Assembly (NCBI RefSeq): GCF_002160895.1
Contig: NZ_NFLL01000010.1
Coordinates: 32,721-96,720 of the forward strand
Source: Faecalibacterium sp. An122
Lineage (GTDB): Bacteria > Bacillota > Clostridia > Oscillospirales > Ruminococcaceae
Direction of reading: 5' to 3'
DNA length: 64,000 nucleotides
The notes below the pieces were generated by a model. That model made no database searches. It had not been told where the DNA came from and saw only the letters and a program-made list of their open reading frames with translations. This document shows positions 16,835 to 24,959 of the stretch, one piece after another. The number at the start of each line of letters is the position of its first letter. Position 1 is the first letter of the stretch. Both the position numbers and the translations under genes were made by a program.

Positions 16835-16996
16835 AGTACCTCTTGTCTTTCTCTGTCAATCTCTATAAAAAGGCTGCATAGCTTCGAGATGCACCGGGAT
16901 TTACATGGGTGGTTCTCCTGTCTGTTGGATTCTGTTCCTAAAAAACACACATACATATATATTACGCCAAAACGGCCCCCGGTGCAAGGGGCTGGA

Positions 16997-17863
16997 CTAC
17001 TTTTTTATGACAAAACAGGGCAGAGGGGCGGTGTCGGCCCAGTTGGCGAAGCGGCAGACCAGGACCGTATACTTAGTTAAAGGCAGCGCTTCCAGCCAGG
17101 CCAGGGCGGCCAGCTTCTCGCTGTTCCCGATGACTGCCCCGCTGTAGAGCACCGCCGACAGCACCCCGCCGGGGCGCAGGGCCTGGAGGGCGGCCTCCAG
17201 GGCCGGGATGCTGGTGTCGGCGCCGCTGTGGACCGAATGGTCGGCGCCGGGCAGCCAGCCGAAGTTAAAGACCACCCCGTCGGCGGTGCCGGGCTGGACG
17301 TAGTCCAGAAGATGGGCGTGGCTGTCCAGAATCAGGCGGCAGCGGCTTTCGGGGATGCCCTCCCGGGCCAGCCGGGCCTGGGTGGAGTCCAGGGCGGCGG
17401 GCTGGATGTCAAAGGCCAGCACCCGCCCTTCCTCCCCGGCCAGACGGCAGAGAAAGGCGGTGTCTCCCCCGTTGCCGCAGGTGGCGTCGATCAGGAGCCG
17501 GGGCCGGTCCAGGTGTCCCGCCAGAAAATCCTGGGCCAGCCGGACGGCGGTCAGGTCGGGCTTGCGGCGGCGGACCAGGCGGCCCCCTTGGGGCACAAAA
17601 TCAAACTTGGCCCAGAACGCGGTTTCCTCCGGCACGTCGGGCAGGGGCGCGGTGAAGCAGCTGGCCGCCTCCCGGTCATAGCCGCCCAGCTGGTGAAGCA
17701 CCTGGCGCAGAAGATAGGAGCCATAGCCCCGGCGGCGCCAGTCGGGCGCAATCCACAGGGCCGAAATATGGGTCTCGGGCCCGCTGGAGGCCACAGCGCA
17801 GCGGCCGATCTCGGACTTTTCTTTATAAAGGGCAAAGCCCTCCTCTGTTTGAACAAGGCGCAT
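16997..17863 (-). CDS. Fusion of GNAT acetyltransferase-like domain and MnmM-type class I SAM methyltransferase
   Basis: A 288-residue protein. Residues 1-95 are GNAT-like (ISALWIAPDWRRRGYGSYLL, the R-R-x-G-Y-G acetyl-CoA loop). Residues 105-288 are a methyltransferase with the MnmM/YtqB pattern: DATCGNGGDTAFLCRLAG (SAM loop), FDIQPAALDST, VVFNFGWLPGADHSV, VLYSGAVIGNSEKLAAL. In B. subtilis and S. aureus MnmM methylates nm5s2U34 to mnm5s2U in tRNA. The start ATG 17863 is fixed by AAAGGAGGT 5 nt upstream, placing it after an in-frame ATG 13 codons earlier. A fused GNAT domain is unusual for MnmM and may act on tRNA or simply be structural. Confidence 0.82.
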   Translation of the reverse strand: MRLVQTEEGFALYKEKSEIGRCAVASSGPETHISALWIAPDWRRRGYGSYLLRQVLHQLGGYDREAASCFTAPLPDVPEETAFWAKFDFVPQGGRLVRRRKPDLTAVRLAQDFLAGHLDRPRLLIDATCGNGGDTAFLCRLAGEEGRVLAFDIQPAALDSTQARLAREGIPESRCRLILDSHAHLLDYVQPGTADGVVFNFGWLPGADHSVHSGADTSIPALEAALQALRPGGVLSAVLYSGAVIGNSEKLAALAWLEALPLTKYTVLVCRFANWADTAPLPCFVIKK

Positions 17864-17990
17864 AAAGACCTCCTTTTGGGGCGGCCTGCTTTGGGAATGC
17901 AAGCAGGGGCCGCCTCCGCGCCGGAAAACGACTGGATTTCACATTTTCTTCACGGCGGCATGAAGCGGTTTTCACAATTTCAGGTTACAC

Positions 17991-17996
17991 TATAAT
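17991..17996 (+). promoter_or_regulatory. Consensus -10 box before htrA
   Basis: TATAAT 76 bp upstream of the htrA start; the matching -35 (around TTTTCA, spacer 16) is weak, suggesting an activator or an alternative sigma factor. Confidence 0.45.
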
Positions 17997-18071
17997 CAGC
18001 CAGAAGGGAAAGGTCAAGACCCTATCCCCCGCCTTCCCTTTTCCGCTCCTCCTGAAAGGATGATTTGAACT

Positions 18072-19415
18072 ATGGATAACGAGAATAAATGGGAATACGA
18101 CTATTCTTCCCTCTACCATTCCTCCGGCAACGGCAATGATACCGGCTATGCCAACGTAGGCAGCAGCGGGACCAACGCCGCCAATCAGTACGACGCCAAC
18201 GGCGGCGGCAATCCGCCGCCCGTCACCCCCGACTACCGTCCGGTCCCCAACCCGGAGGAGCCTCCCCGCAAACCCCGGCGCGGCCGGGCCGGCCGGGTGC
18301 TCCGCAGCGTGCTGGCCCTGGTGTTGGCCGCGGCGGTGGGCTTTGCCGGCGGCTACGTGGGCAGCATGGTGGGCAACGAGCACCGTCTGGTGATCCAGGC
18401 CTCCGACCGGTCGGAGCAGATCAGCAATGCGCTGGCCTCCTCCACCTCCACCGGCGGGGACGACCTGTCCACCGCCCAGGTGGCGGCCCTGGTCACCCCC
18501 AGCGTGGTGCCCATCACCACCGAAGAAGTGATCTACTCCAACTGGTCCTGGTTTGGCCAGCGCCAGGTTGAGTCGGGCGCAGGCAGCGGCGTCATCATCA
18601 GCGACGACGGCTATATTCTGACCTGTGCCCACGTGGTGGACGGCGCATCCAACGTCACCGTCACCATCGACGACGTGGACTATACCGCCACCGTCATTGG
18701 CTCGGACACCGCCAGCGACGTGGCTGTCCTGAAAATCGAGGCCGAGGGCCTGACCCCCGCCGTGGTGGGCGACAGCAACGCCCTGGCGGTGGGCGAAGAA
18801 GTGGTGGCTGTGGGCAACCCTCTGGGTAATCTGAGCGGCACCGTCACCAACGGCATCGTCAGCGCGCTGGACCGCGATGTGGCCATCGAGAACAACGACG
18901 GCTCCATCCTGAATCTGTCCCTGATCCAGACCAACGCCAGCATCAGCCCGGGCAACTCGGGCGGCGGCCTGTTCAACATGGCCGGCGAGCTGGTGGGCAT
19001 CGTCAACGCCAAGTCGGAAGCTTCGGGCGCTGAGGGCCTGGGCTTCGCCATCCCCATCAACACCGCCATCGACATCGCCCAGGATCTGCTGGAGAACGGC
19101 TACGTCAGCGGCCGTCCCTATCTGGGCATCACCTATGTGGCTGTCACCGATGAGTCCACCGCCCAGCAGCTGGGCGTGTCGGCCTACGGCATCTATATTG
19201 TGGATGTGGCCGCAGGCTCCGGCGCCGCCAACGCCGGCCTGGAGCCGGGCGACCGGATCATCAGCATCGACGGCGCGGAGATTGCCTCCCGCGACGATGT
19301 CACATCGATTGTGGATCAGCACACCGCCGGAGACACCATCTCCATCACGGTGGCCCGGAACGGCCAGATGCTGACCGTCTCCGCCACCCTGGGCGAGCAG
19401 ACCCCCAACAACTGA
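18072..19415 (+). CDS. htrA: HtrA/DegP-like membrane-anchored serine protease with PDZ domain
   Basis: Surface quality-control protease of 447 residues. A charged, Gly/Asn-rich cytoplasmic tail (1-70), one membrane anchor (about 77-100, VLRSVLALVLAAAVGFAGGY), a trypsin-like domain with catalytic triad H187 (CAHVVDG), D216 (SDVAVLKI) and S296 (GNSGGGLF), and a C-terminal PDZ domain (about 345-440, GSGAANAGLEPGDRIISIDG). Typical of Gram-positive HtrA (YkdA/YvtA) which degrade misfolded exported proteins. Monocistronic, with a strong terminator. No CssRS-type two-component genes are nearby. Confidence 0.95.
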   Translation: MDNENKWEYDYSSLYHSSGNGNDTGYANVGSSGTNAANQYDANGGGNPPPVTPDYRPVPNPEEPPRKPRRGRAGRVLRSVLALVLAAAVGFAGGYVGSMVGNEHRLVIQASDRSEQISNALASSTSTGGDDLSTAQVAALVTPSVVPITTEEVIYSNWSWFGQRQVESGAGSGVIISDDGYILTCAHVVDGASNVTVTIDDVDYTATVIGSDTASDVAVLKIEAEGLTPAVVGDSNALAVGEEVVAVGNPLGNLSGTVTNGIVSALDRDVAIENNDGSILNLSLIQTNASISPGNSGGGLFNMAGELVGIVNAKSEASGAEGLGFAIPINTAIDIAQDLLENGYVSGRPYLGITYVAVTDESTAQQLGVSAYGIYIVDVAAGSGAANAGLEPGDRIISIDGAEIASRDDVTSIVDQHTAGDTISITVARNGQMLTVSATLGEQTPNN

Positions 19416-19501
19416 GTTTCATTGAAAACCCACCAAAACAGGTTTTACAGGTCCATTTTCCGGAATACAGAAACTCCCTTCTGATTTTCCTCCTTACAAA
19501 A

Positions 19502-19538
19502 GACTCCCCCGTCCCTAGACCCGGCGGGGGAGTTTTTT
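19502..19538 (+). terminator. Terminator of htrA
   Basis: GACTCCCCC / GGGGGAGT stem followed by T6. Confidence 0.9.
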
Positions 19539-19627
19539 GCGCGTCCGGGCGGCTTGGGGCACAGAAAACGGGCCGCCGCAGGGCTTCGCAGACACCGAAA
19601 CCCATGCAGCAGCCCGCTGCGCTGATT

Positions 19628-19993
19628 TTACGTCACGTCCTCCAGCAGCTGGGCCAGGCTGACGCCGTAGACTTTGGCCAGCAGGGTCAGATTGGACATG
19701 GTGGGCTCTGACTCCCCCGTCTCCCACTTGCTCACCGCCTGGCGGGATACCCCCACCGCTTCGGCCACATATTCCTGGGTGAGCTTGCAGCGGGTGCGGT
19801 GATCTTTCAAGGCCTGGGCCAGGGTTTTGGAAGGGGCGGCGGCCGCTTCCTGCCGGTCCTCCGGGGGCCGGCTGTGGCTTTTGACGTAGGTCCGCAGGGC
19901 CCGGATGAGGAAGACCACCAGGGTGACAAACAGGCCCAGAAACAGCAGCCCAAATACCAGGTTCACCGCAATTTCAATCATTGCCAAGCGCAT
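19628..19993 (-). CDS. Membrane-anchored XRE-family helix-turn-helix protein (N-terminal TM, C-terminal HTH)
   Basis: A 121-residue protein with an N-terminal hydrophobic helix (about 6-32, VNLVFGLLFLGLFVTLVVFL), a polar Ala-rich linker and a C-terminal XRE HTH (about 58-117, [39 protein letters not shown]). This is the reverse order of the XRE-membrane protein at 13959. AAAGGAG lies 9 nt before ATG 19993. It is downstream of htrA in convergent orientation. Target unknown. Confidence 0.87.
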   Translation of the reverse strand: MRLAMIEIAVNLVFGLLFLGLFVTLVVFLIRALRTYVKSHSRPPEDRQEAAAAPSKTLAQALKDHRTRCKLTQEYVAEAVGVSRQAVSKWETGESEPTMSNLTLLAKVYGVSLAQLLEDVT

Positions 19994-20025
19994 CGAATCA
20001 ACTCCTTTCCGGTAGTTCCAGGATA

Positions 20026-20059
20026 CAAAAAAGGAGCGGTTGCGTCCACCAACTGCTCC
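20026..20059 (-). terminator. Terminator of the LytM-like gene
   Basis: Minus-strand GGAGCAGTTG / CAACCGCTCC stem followed by T6, about 30 bp after the stop at 20089. Confidence 0.85.
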
Positions 20060-20088
20060 GCAACCTCAGGTTGCAGAGCGAAGGCGCG

Positions 20089-21405
20089 TTAAAATTCCCG
20101 CCAGAACAGCCCGCCGCTGGTCTGGAACAGGGGCCAGGGACTGATGCTCTTGCTGCCCAGCTTGAAGTCCATGGTGAGGGTCTCCCCCACCTGGCCCACG
20201 GCGTCGCCCCGGGCCACCGTCTGGCCGGCTTTGACGTGGATGTCCGCCAGGCCGTAGAGATAGCTGCGCAGGCCGCAGCCGTGGTCGATGACCACCGTGT
20301 TCCCGGTGAGGCCCAGGTTCTGGGCCACCACAACCACCCCGTCGGCGGGGGCGCGGACCGCATCCCCCGGCACCGCATACAGCAAGGTGGAGTTGGACTG
20401 GCCCGCCCGGGCTCCGCTCATGACTTTGGTCTGGCCGTAGTCCAGCAGGACGGTGTAGTTTTCCAGGGGGCAGAGGAAGGCCCCGTGCCACATCTTGTCC
20501 CGGGCCTCGGTGTCGTAGAGGGACCAGATCACGTTCCGGAACTCCTCGCCGGCGCCGTCGGGGGCGGGCGGGTCGGGCTGGGCCTCCGCCTCGCCGAAGT
20601 TCTTGGCGGTGACCACCAGAGAGGTGGTGAGGGTCTCGCCGTTGACGGTGACGGCGATTTCGTGGCCGCCGGCCGAGGCGTTGTAGGCCGCCGGTATGTA
20701 GCACCGCCAGCCCGCCGGGCTGCGGACACACTGGACGCTGCCCAGATCGGTCTCGATCTGGGGCTTTTCACTGCCCACCATGCCGCTGATTTCCAGGGCG
20801 GCCACCCCGCCCAGCTCGATCCGCTCGGAGGACAGTTCCAGCTGGGCCGAGGCCTGGATGGTGAACCGGAAGGAATGCTGATAGCAGCCCGATGCCCGGG
20901 AAGGCCGTTCCAGGCCGGCGTTGCGGAGGATGGCGCCGTCGGCGGGCCAGGTGAAGTCCGCCGGGGTCATCCCCTCCGGCAGACGCCAGACCGTCAGCTG
21001 GGCCTTGTATTCCCCGTTGGACGGGTAGAGGAAGCTGGCGTATTCGGAGATATCACCCTGGAAATAATAGGCGTCCCCCATGCCGTCGGCGGTGATGGTC
21101 AGCTGGGCGGAGGTGGCCCATTCGGGCAGGGTCAGCTCGGGGTGGGCGTCGTAGAGGACCCCCAGCTTCTGGACCGACAGGGTGGAGGGCGAATAAAAGG
21201 CCTTGTCCAGCATCCCGCCGATCAACGGCACCTGCCAGCAGCTGCCGTTGACTTCCAGGTCCGCCCCGCCGAACTGGGCCGCCGGGTCGGGCTGGCTGCC
21301 GCTGGTGGTAAAGGAATAGCTGGCGGCCATGACGGCGCCCAGCAGGACGGCCACACCCAGCACCACTCCCACCAGCCACAGCAGAATGTTTTTCACGATC
21401 TGCAT
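20089..21405 (-). CDS. Membrane-anchored LytM/M23-fold protein lacking the zinc ligands
   Basis: A 438-residue exported protein: N-terminal membrane anchor (about 5-30, NILLWLVGVVLGVAVLLGAV), a long extracellular beta-rich region, and a C-terminal LytM (peptidase M23) fold from about residue 335 (VPGDAVRAPADGVVVVAQNL, NTVVIDHGCGLRSYLYGLAD, VKAGQTVARGDAVGQVGE). The metal residues of active M23 enzymes are absent: the H-x-D region reads AGQSNSTLLYA, the HLS histidine is Gly (YGLAD), and the H-x-H pair is T-M-D. It should therefore be non-catalytic, like EnvC, NlpD or SpoIIQ, which bind or activate partners. A role in division or sporulation is possible but not shown. Confidence 0.82.
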   Translation of the reverse strand: MQIVKNILLWLVGVVLGVAVLLGAVMAASYSFTTSGSQPDPAAQFGGADLEVNGSCWQVPLIGGMLDKAFYSPSTLSVQKLGVLYDAHPELTLPEWATSAQLTITADGMGDAYYFQGDISEYASFLYPSNGEYKAQLTVWRLPEGMTPADFTWPADGAILRNAGLERPSRASGCYQHSFRFTIQASAQLELSSERIELGGVAALEISGMVGSEKPQIETDLGSVQCVRSPAGWRCYIPAAYNASAGGHEIAVTVNGETLTTSLVVTAKNFGEAEAQPDPPAPDGAGEEFRNVIWSLYDTEARDKMWHGAFLCPLENYTVLLDYGQTKVMSGARAGQSNSTLLYAVPGDAVRAPADGVVVVAQNLGLTGNTVVIDHGCGLRSYLYGLADIHVKAGQTVARGDAVGQVGETLTMDFKLGSKSISPWPLFQTSGGLFWREF

Positions 21406-21465
21406 CTTGATTCCTCCTGTTTGGATTCACAGCACCCGCCGCCGTCCGCATCCGGCGCGGGATAG

Positions 21466-21515
21466 AAAAAGGGCGCACCAGCAGAAGCCGGTCAAAGGCT
21501 TCCACGGTGCGCCCT
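21466..21515 (-). terminator. Terminator of the small membrane-protein gene
   Basis: Minus-strand AGGGCGCACC ... GGTGCGCCCT with a nested GAAGCC/GGCTTC hairpin, followed by TTTTTC. Confidence 0.8.
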
Positions 21516-21556
21516 GCATGCATCTTGGCAGATTTTCTGCGCAGAGCCTTCGAAAC

Positions 21557-21778
21557 TTACTCTGCGGTGTCCTCGTCGGCCTGCTCCACAGCCTCGGTGG
21601 CGGGGGCAGCGTCGGTGTCATCGACATCGGCGGGGACGGCCTCGTCCTCACCAAACAGCAGACGCTCGTATTCGTCCAGTTCCTTCTCGCGGCGGCGGAG
21701 ATAGACAGCCACGGCGACCAGGGCGCCAGCCACGGCGGCCAGCGCAGCGACGACGGCGATCAGACAGGATTTCTTCAT
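21557..21778 (-). CDS. Small single-pass membrane protein with acidic tail
   Basis: A 73-residue protein: MKKSCLIAVVAALAAVAGAL begins a hydrophobic segment (residues 4-27) ending in RRREKELDEYERLLFG, then a very acidic Ala/Asp/Glu tail. The basic residues after the helix predict a cytoplasmic tail. AAAGGAGA is 12 nt upstream of ATG 21778. No family recognised; possibly a scaffold or modulator. Confidence 0.65.
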   Translation of the reverse strand: MKKSCLIAVVAALAAVAGALVAVAVYLRRREKELDEYERLLFGEDEAVPADVDDTDAAPATEAVEQADEDTAE

Positions 21779-22079
21779 AGGTTGAGCACTCTCCTTTTTA
21801 CGCATCAAGCGTTTTTTCAAATCATTGTACCGGCAGACAAGGTACAGCGCGATTTTCAGCATTCCAGTCAGTGCTGAAAAGATATGGATGGAAGTTTGAA
21901 TGACGAGAGACATTTGAAATACCCTCCCAGCCGGCGGGGGCCGAAGTGTTCTGCCCCCGGAATAACTCTATTATACCCGCTGTCGAACAAAATTACAACC
22001 GGAATCCACAAAATTTCCGTTGCCTGCCTCCGAAAAGTATTCCATATTGACCAACGCCTCGTCCTGCCTTTCTGGAAAT

Positions 22080-23135
22080 TTATCCCAGCAACACCTTGCG
22101 GTAGGCCTTGAAGGCCCCGGGCAGGGCGTAGCGGCCCTCCAGGTCCTCCCGGCTGGCCCAGACGCAGCCCTCCGGGGCGGGCTGAGCCGGCAGGGTCATC
22201 ACCCAGCCGCTGAGATGCCATTCCACATGGCTGAAAATGTGCTTGGCGGCGGGCCGGGGCCGGGGCGCATCGCTGCCGGGCACAAGGCCCAGCCCGGCGG
22301 CCGCCTGACGGACGGCGTCGGGACCCTCCAGACAGACCCCTTCCAGGGCCGGGGGCTGCCACAGGCCGGCCAGCAGGCCGGTCTCGGGCCGCTTCTGGAG
22401 CAGCCAGGCCCCGGTCCCCTCCTGCCGGATCAGCAGCACCGTCACCGGCACCACCCGGCGGGGCTTGGGCTCGGCCTTTTTGGGCAGTTCCAGGGCGGTG
22501 CCGGCCTTCCGGCCCTGGCACAGGTCGGCCAGAGGGCACCGGCCGCACAGGGGCTCGCCTCCGGGCAGGCAGACCAGAGCGCCCAGCTCCATCAGGGCCT
22601 GGTTGTAGTCCCCGGGGTTGTCGGGGGGCTGGTGGGCCATCACCCGCTGGGTGAAGGTCCGCTTGACGGCGGCGTCGGTGACGGGGGACGGGTCGTTGTA
22701 CAGCCGGGCAAACACCCGCAGGACGTTGCCGTCCACCGCAGGAGCCGCCAGCCCGAAGCCGATGGAGGCGATGGCCCCGGCGGTGTAGGGCCCTACCCCG
22801 GGCAGGGCCAGCAGGGCGTCGTAGTCGGCGGGCAGGGCGCCGCCGTACTGCTCGCATACCACCTGGGCGGCCTTCTGCAGGCTGTGAACCCGGCGGTAGT
22901 AGCCCAGGCCCTCCCACAGCTTGTCCAGCCGTTCGGGCGGGCAGGCGGCCAGGGCCGGGATGTCGGGCAGTTCCTCGATGAACCGCTCATAATAGGGCAG
23001 CGCCGCCGACACCCGGGTCTGCTGCAGCATGATCTCGCTGACCCAGACGTGGTAAGGGGTGGGGTCGTCCCGGAAAGGCAGGGAGCGGCGGTTCTGGTTA
23101 AACCAGTCCAAAAGGGCGGGGGCAATGTTTTCCAC
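22080..23135 (-). CDS. mutY: A/G-specific adenine DNA glycosylase
   Basis: Base-excision repair enzyme that removes A mispaired with 8-oxoG or G; 351 residues, the usual size. HhH-GPD core: EIMLQQTRVSAALPYYERF (catalytic Glu), LPGVGPYTAGAIASIGFG (helix-hairpin-helix), catalytic Asp in PAVDGNVLRVFARL. The iron-sulfur cysteines are in CLPGGEPLCGRCPLADLC; the first spacing is 7 rather than the usual 6 residues. C-terminal NUDIX-like domain (from about residue 225, LLQKRPETGLLAGLWQPP) for 8-oxoG recognition. It follows asnS on the same strand after a terminator. Confidence 0.95.
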   Translation of the reverse strand: MENIAPALLDWFNQNRRSLPFRDDPTPYHVWVSEIMLQQTRVSAALPYYERFIEELPDIPALAACPPERLDKLWEGLGYYRRVHSLQKAAQVVCEQYGGALPADYDALLALPGVGPYTAGAIASIGFGLAAPAVDGNVLRVFARLYNDPSPVTDAAVKRTFTQRVMAHQPPDNPGDYNQALMELGALVCLPGGEPLCGRCPLADLCQGRKAGTALELPKKAEPKPRRVVPVTVLLIRQEGTGAWLLQKRPETGLLAGLWQPPALEGVCLEGPDAVRQAAAGLGLVPGSDAPRPRPAAKHIFSHVEWHLSGWVMTLPAQPAPEGCVWASREDLEGRYALPGAFKAYRKVLLG

Positions 23136-23161
23136 AGGCGTGGTCCTCCATGGTGCAAAAT

Positions 23162-23209
23162 GAAAAAAGAAACGTCCGGTCTGGACGTGATGGACGTACA
23201 GGCCGGACG
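23162..23209 (-). terminator. Terminator of asnS
   Basis: Minus-strand CGTCCGG ... CCGGACG stem with an inner GTACGTCC/GGACGT-type pairing, followed by TTTCTTTTTTC. Confidence 0.75.
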
Positions 23210-23223
23210 GGGTGACAGATGGG

Positions 23224-24612
23224 TTACATGCCGTAGGCGGTGCGGGGGAAGGGCAGCACGTCCCGGATGTTCTGGATGCCGGTGAGGTACATCAGCATCC
23301 GCTCGAAGCCCAGGCCGAAGCCGGCGTGCTCCACGGTGCCGAAACGCCGCAGGTCCAGATACCAGTCGTAGCTGGCCTTGTCCAGGCCCAGCTCGTCCAT
23401 GCGGGCGGCCAGCTTGTCGTAGTCTTCCTCACGCTGGCTGCCGCCGATCAGCTCGCCGATGCCGGGCACCAGCATATCGGCTGCGGCCACCGTCTTGCCG
23501 TCGGGGTTCTGCTTCATGTAGAAGCTCTTGATCTCCTTGGGGTAGTCGGTGACAAAGACCGGCTTCTTGAACACCACCTCGGTCAGATAGCGCTCGTGCT
23601 CGGTCTGGATGTCCACGCCCCACTCCACCGGGTACTGGAACTTCTTGTTGTTCTCCTTCAGGATCTCGATGGCCTCGGTGTAGGTGATGCGGCCGAACTC
23701 ACTGCCGGCCACCAGCTCCAGGCGCTCGATGAGGCCCTTGTCGATGAACTTGTTGAAGAAGTCCATCTCATCGGGGCAGTTGTCCAGCACATAGCGGATG
23801 ACGTACTTGGTCATGGCCTCGGCCACGTCCATGTAGCCGGACAGGTCGCAGAAGGCCATTTCGGGCTCGATCATCCAGAACTCGGCGGCGTGGCGGGTGG
23901 TGAAGCTCTTCTCGGCGCGGAAGGTGGGTCCGAAGGTGTACACCTTGCCGAAGGCCATGGCCATGGCCTCGGCCTCCAGCTGGCCGGAGACGGTCAGGTT
24001 CACCGGACGGCCGAAGAAGTCCTCGCTGTAGTCGGTGCGGCCGTCCTCGGTCTTGGGCAGGTTGTCCAGGTCCAGGGTGGTGACGCGGAACATCTCGCCG
24101 GCGCCCTCGCAGTCCGAACCGGTGAGGATGGGCGAATGGGAGTAGACAAAGCCGTTCTCCTGGAAGAAGCGGTGGATGGCGTAGGCGGCCACGCTGCGGA
24201 CCCGGAAAGCTGCGTTGAAGGTGTTGGTGCGGGGGCGCAGGGTGGGCATGGTGCGCAGATACTCCATGCTCATCTTCTTTTTCTGCAGGGGATACTCCTC
24301 CGAGGGGCAGGCGCCCAGCAGCTGGATGGAGTCGGCGTTCAGCTCAAAGGGCTGCTTGGCGCCGGGGGTGAGGATCAGGCGGCCGGTGACCTGCATGCTG
24401 GTGTAGAGGCCGGCGTGGGCCACTTCCTCGTAGTTGGCCAGCTTGGCGGCCTCAAAGACCACCTGCAGGGTCTTGAAGCAGCCGCCGTCCGACAGGGCGA
24501 TGAAGCCGATGTTTTTGCTGTCGCGGATGTTCTTGGCCCAGCCGCAGACGGTCAGGACGGTGCCGTCGGCAGGGGTCTCGCGGTAGAGGGATGCAATCTC
24601 GGTGCGTTCCAT
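23224..24612 (-). CDS. asnS: Asparaginyl-tRNA synthetase
   Basis: Class IIb aminoacyl-tRNA synthetase charging tRNA-Asn; 462 residues. N-terminal OB-fold anticodon domain ([20 protein letters not shown]), then motif 2 ([20 protein letters not shown]) and motif 3 with the terminal [16 protein letters not shown]. AsnRS rather than AspRS: the [20 protein letters not shown] and the TEHERYLTE segments fit the Asn group, and the leader has Asn specifier triplets. AGGAGG precedes ATG 24612. Controlled by a T-box leader, so expression should rise when tRNA-Asn is uncharged. Confidence 0.96.
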   Translation of the reverse strand: MERTEIASLYRETPADGTVLTVCGWAKNIRDSKNIGFIALSDGGCFKTLQVVFEAAKLANYEEVAHAGLYTSMQVTGRLILTPGAKQPFELNADSIQLLGACPSEEYPLQKKKMSMEYLRTMPTLRPRTNTFNAAFRVRSVAAYAIHRFFQENGFVYSHSPILTGSDCEGAGEMFRVTTLDLDNLPKTEDGRTDYSEDFFGRPVNLTVSGQLEAEAMAMAFGKVYTFGPTFRAEKSFTTRHAAEFWMIEPEMAFCDLSGYMDVAEAMTKYVIRYVLDNCPDEMDFFNKFIDKGLIERLELVAGSEFGRITYTEAIEILKENNKKFQYPVEWGVDIQTEHERYLTEVVFKKPVFVTDYPKEIKSFYMKQNPDGKTVAAADMLVPGIGELIGGSQREEDYDKLAARMDELGLDKASYDWYLDLRRFGTVEHAGFGLGFERMLMYLTGIQNIRDVLPFPRTAYGM

Positions 24613-24619
24613 AAAGATA

Positions 24620-24925
24620 CCTCCTGAAAAGTAAAAAGACAGCTTTCTCCCCGTACTCCAGGGCGAACAAGCTGTCTTGTAATGTCCGCGGTGCCACCTG
24701 AATTCACCGGCCGGCGGCCGGTCTCGTATGCTCGCGCCGCCCCATGCGGCGAAGCACTCCCCTGGTAACGCTGGGGTGGGCGGCGCACCTACTGCCCGCG
24801 GGGCGGGGTTCAGTTTGCAGCTCCCGGGTGTTCGTTCCCTTCCCCTGCGGGCAGGCTCTCAGCAACGCCTGCTCTCTGTGCCGTCGTGGGGGGAGGTACT
24901 TTTCCCGATCAAGGCTTTTCAGATA
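24620..24925 (-). ncRNA. T-box riboswitch leader controlling asnS
   Basis: The T-box core AGGTGGCACCGCG (minus strand, 24688-24700) is followed by the intrinsic terminator AAGACAGCTT ... AAGCTGTCTTTTT (24640-24680). Upstream is a Stem I region with AGAGAGC near 24880, GGTTGC-like loop GTTGCTGAGAGCC, and GGGAACGAACACC near 24828-24840, in which two in-register AAC (Asn) triplets can act as specifier. Uncharged tRNA-Asn would pair with it and stabilise the antiterminator. The 300-base stretch holds no protein gene. Confidence 0.93.
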
Positions 24926-24930
24926 GTGGC

Positions 24931-24959
24931 ACTATAGCATAACTGCGTACGTTTGTCAA
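24931..24959 (-). promoter_or_regulatory. Promoter of the asnS T-box transcript
   Basis: Minus-strand TTGACA (24954-24959), 17-bp spacer, TATAGT (24931-24936): near consensus. The -35 overlaps the last codons of spoIIP. Confidence 0.9.

Noticed and set aside
15194..17080. 628-codon plus-strand open frame opposite prfC
   Set aside because: Shadow frame that also runs through the repeat and the intergenic region.
24728..24937. Small frame on the plus strand inside the T-box region
   Set aside because: The sequence is explained by the minus-strand T-box RNA.
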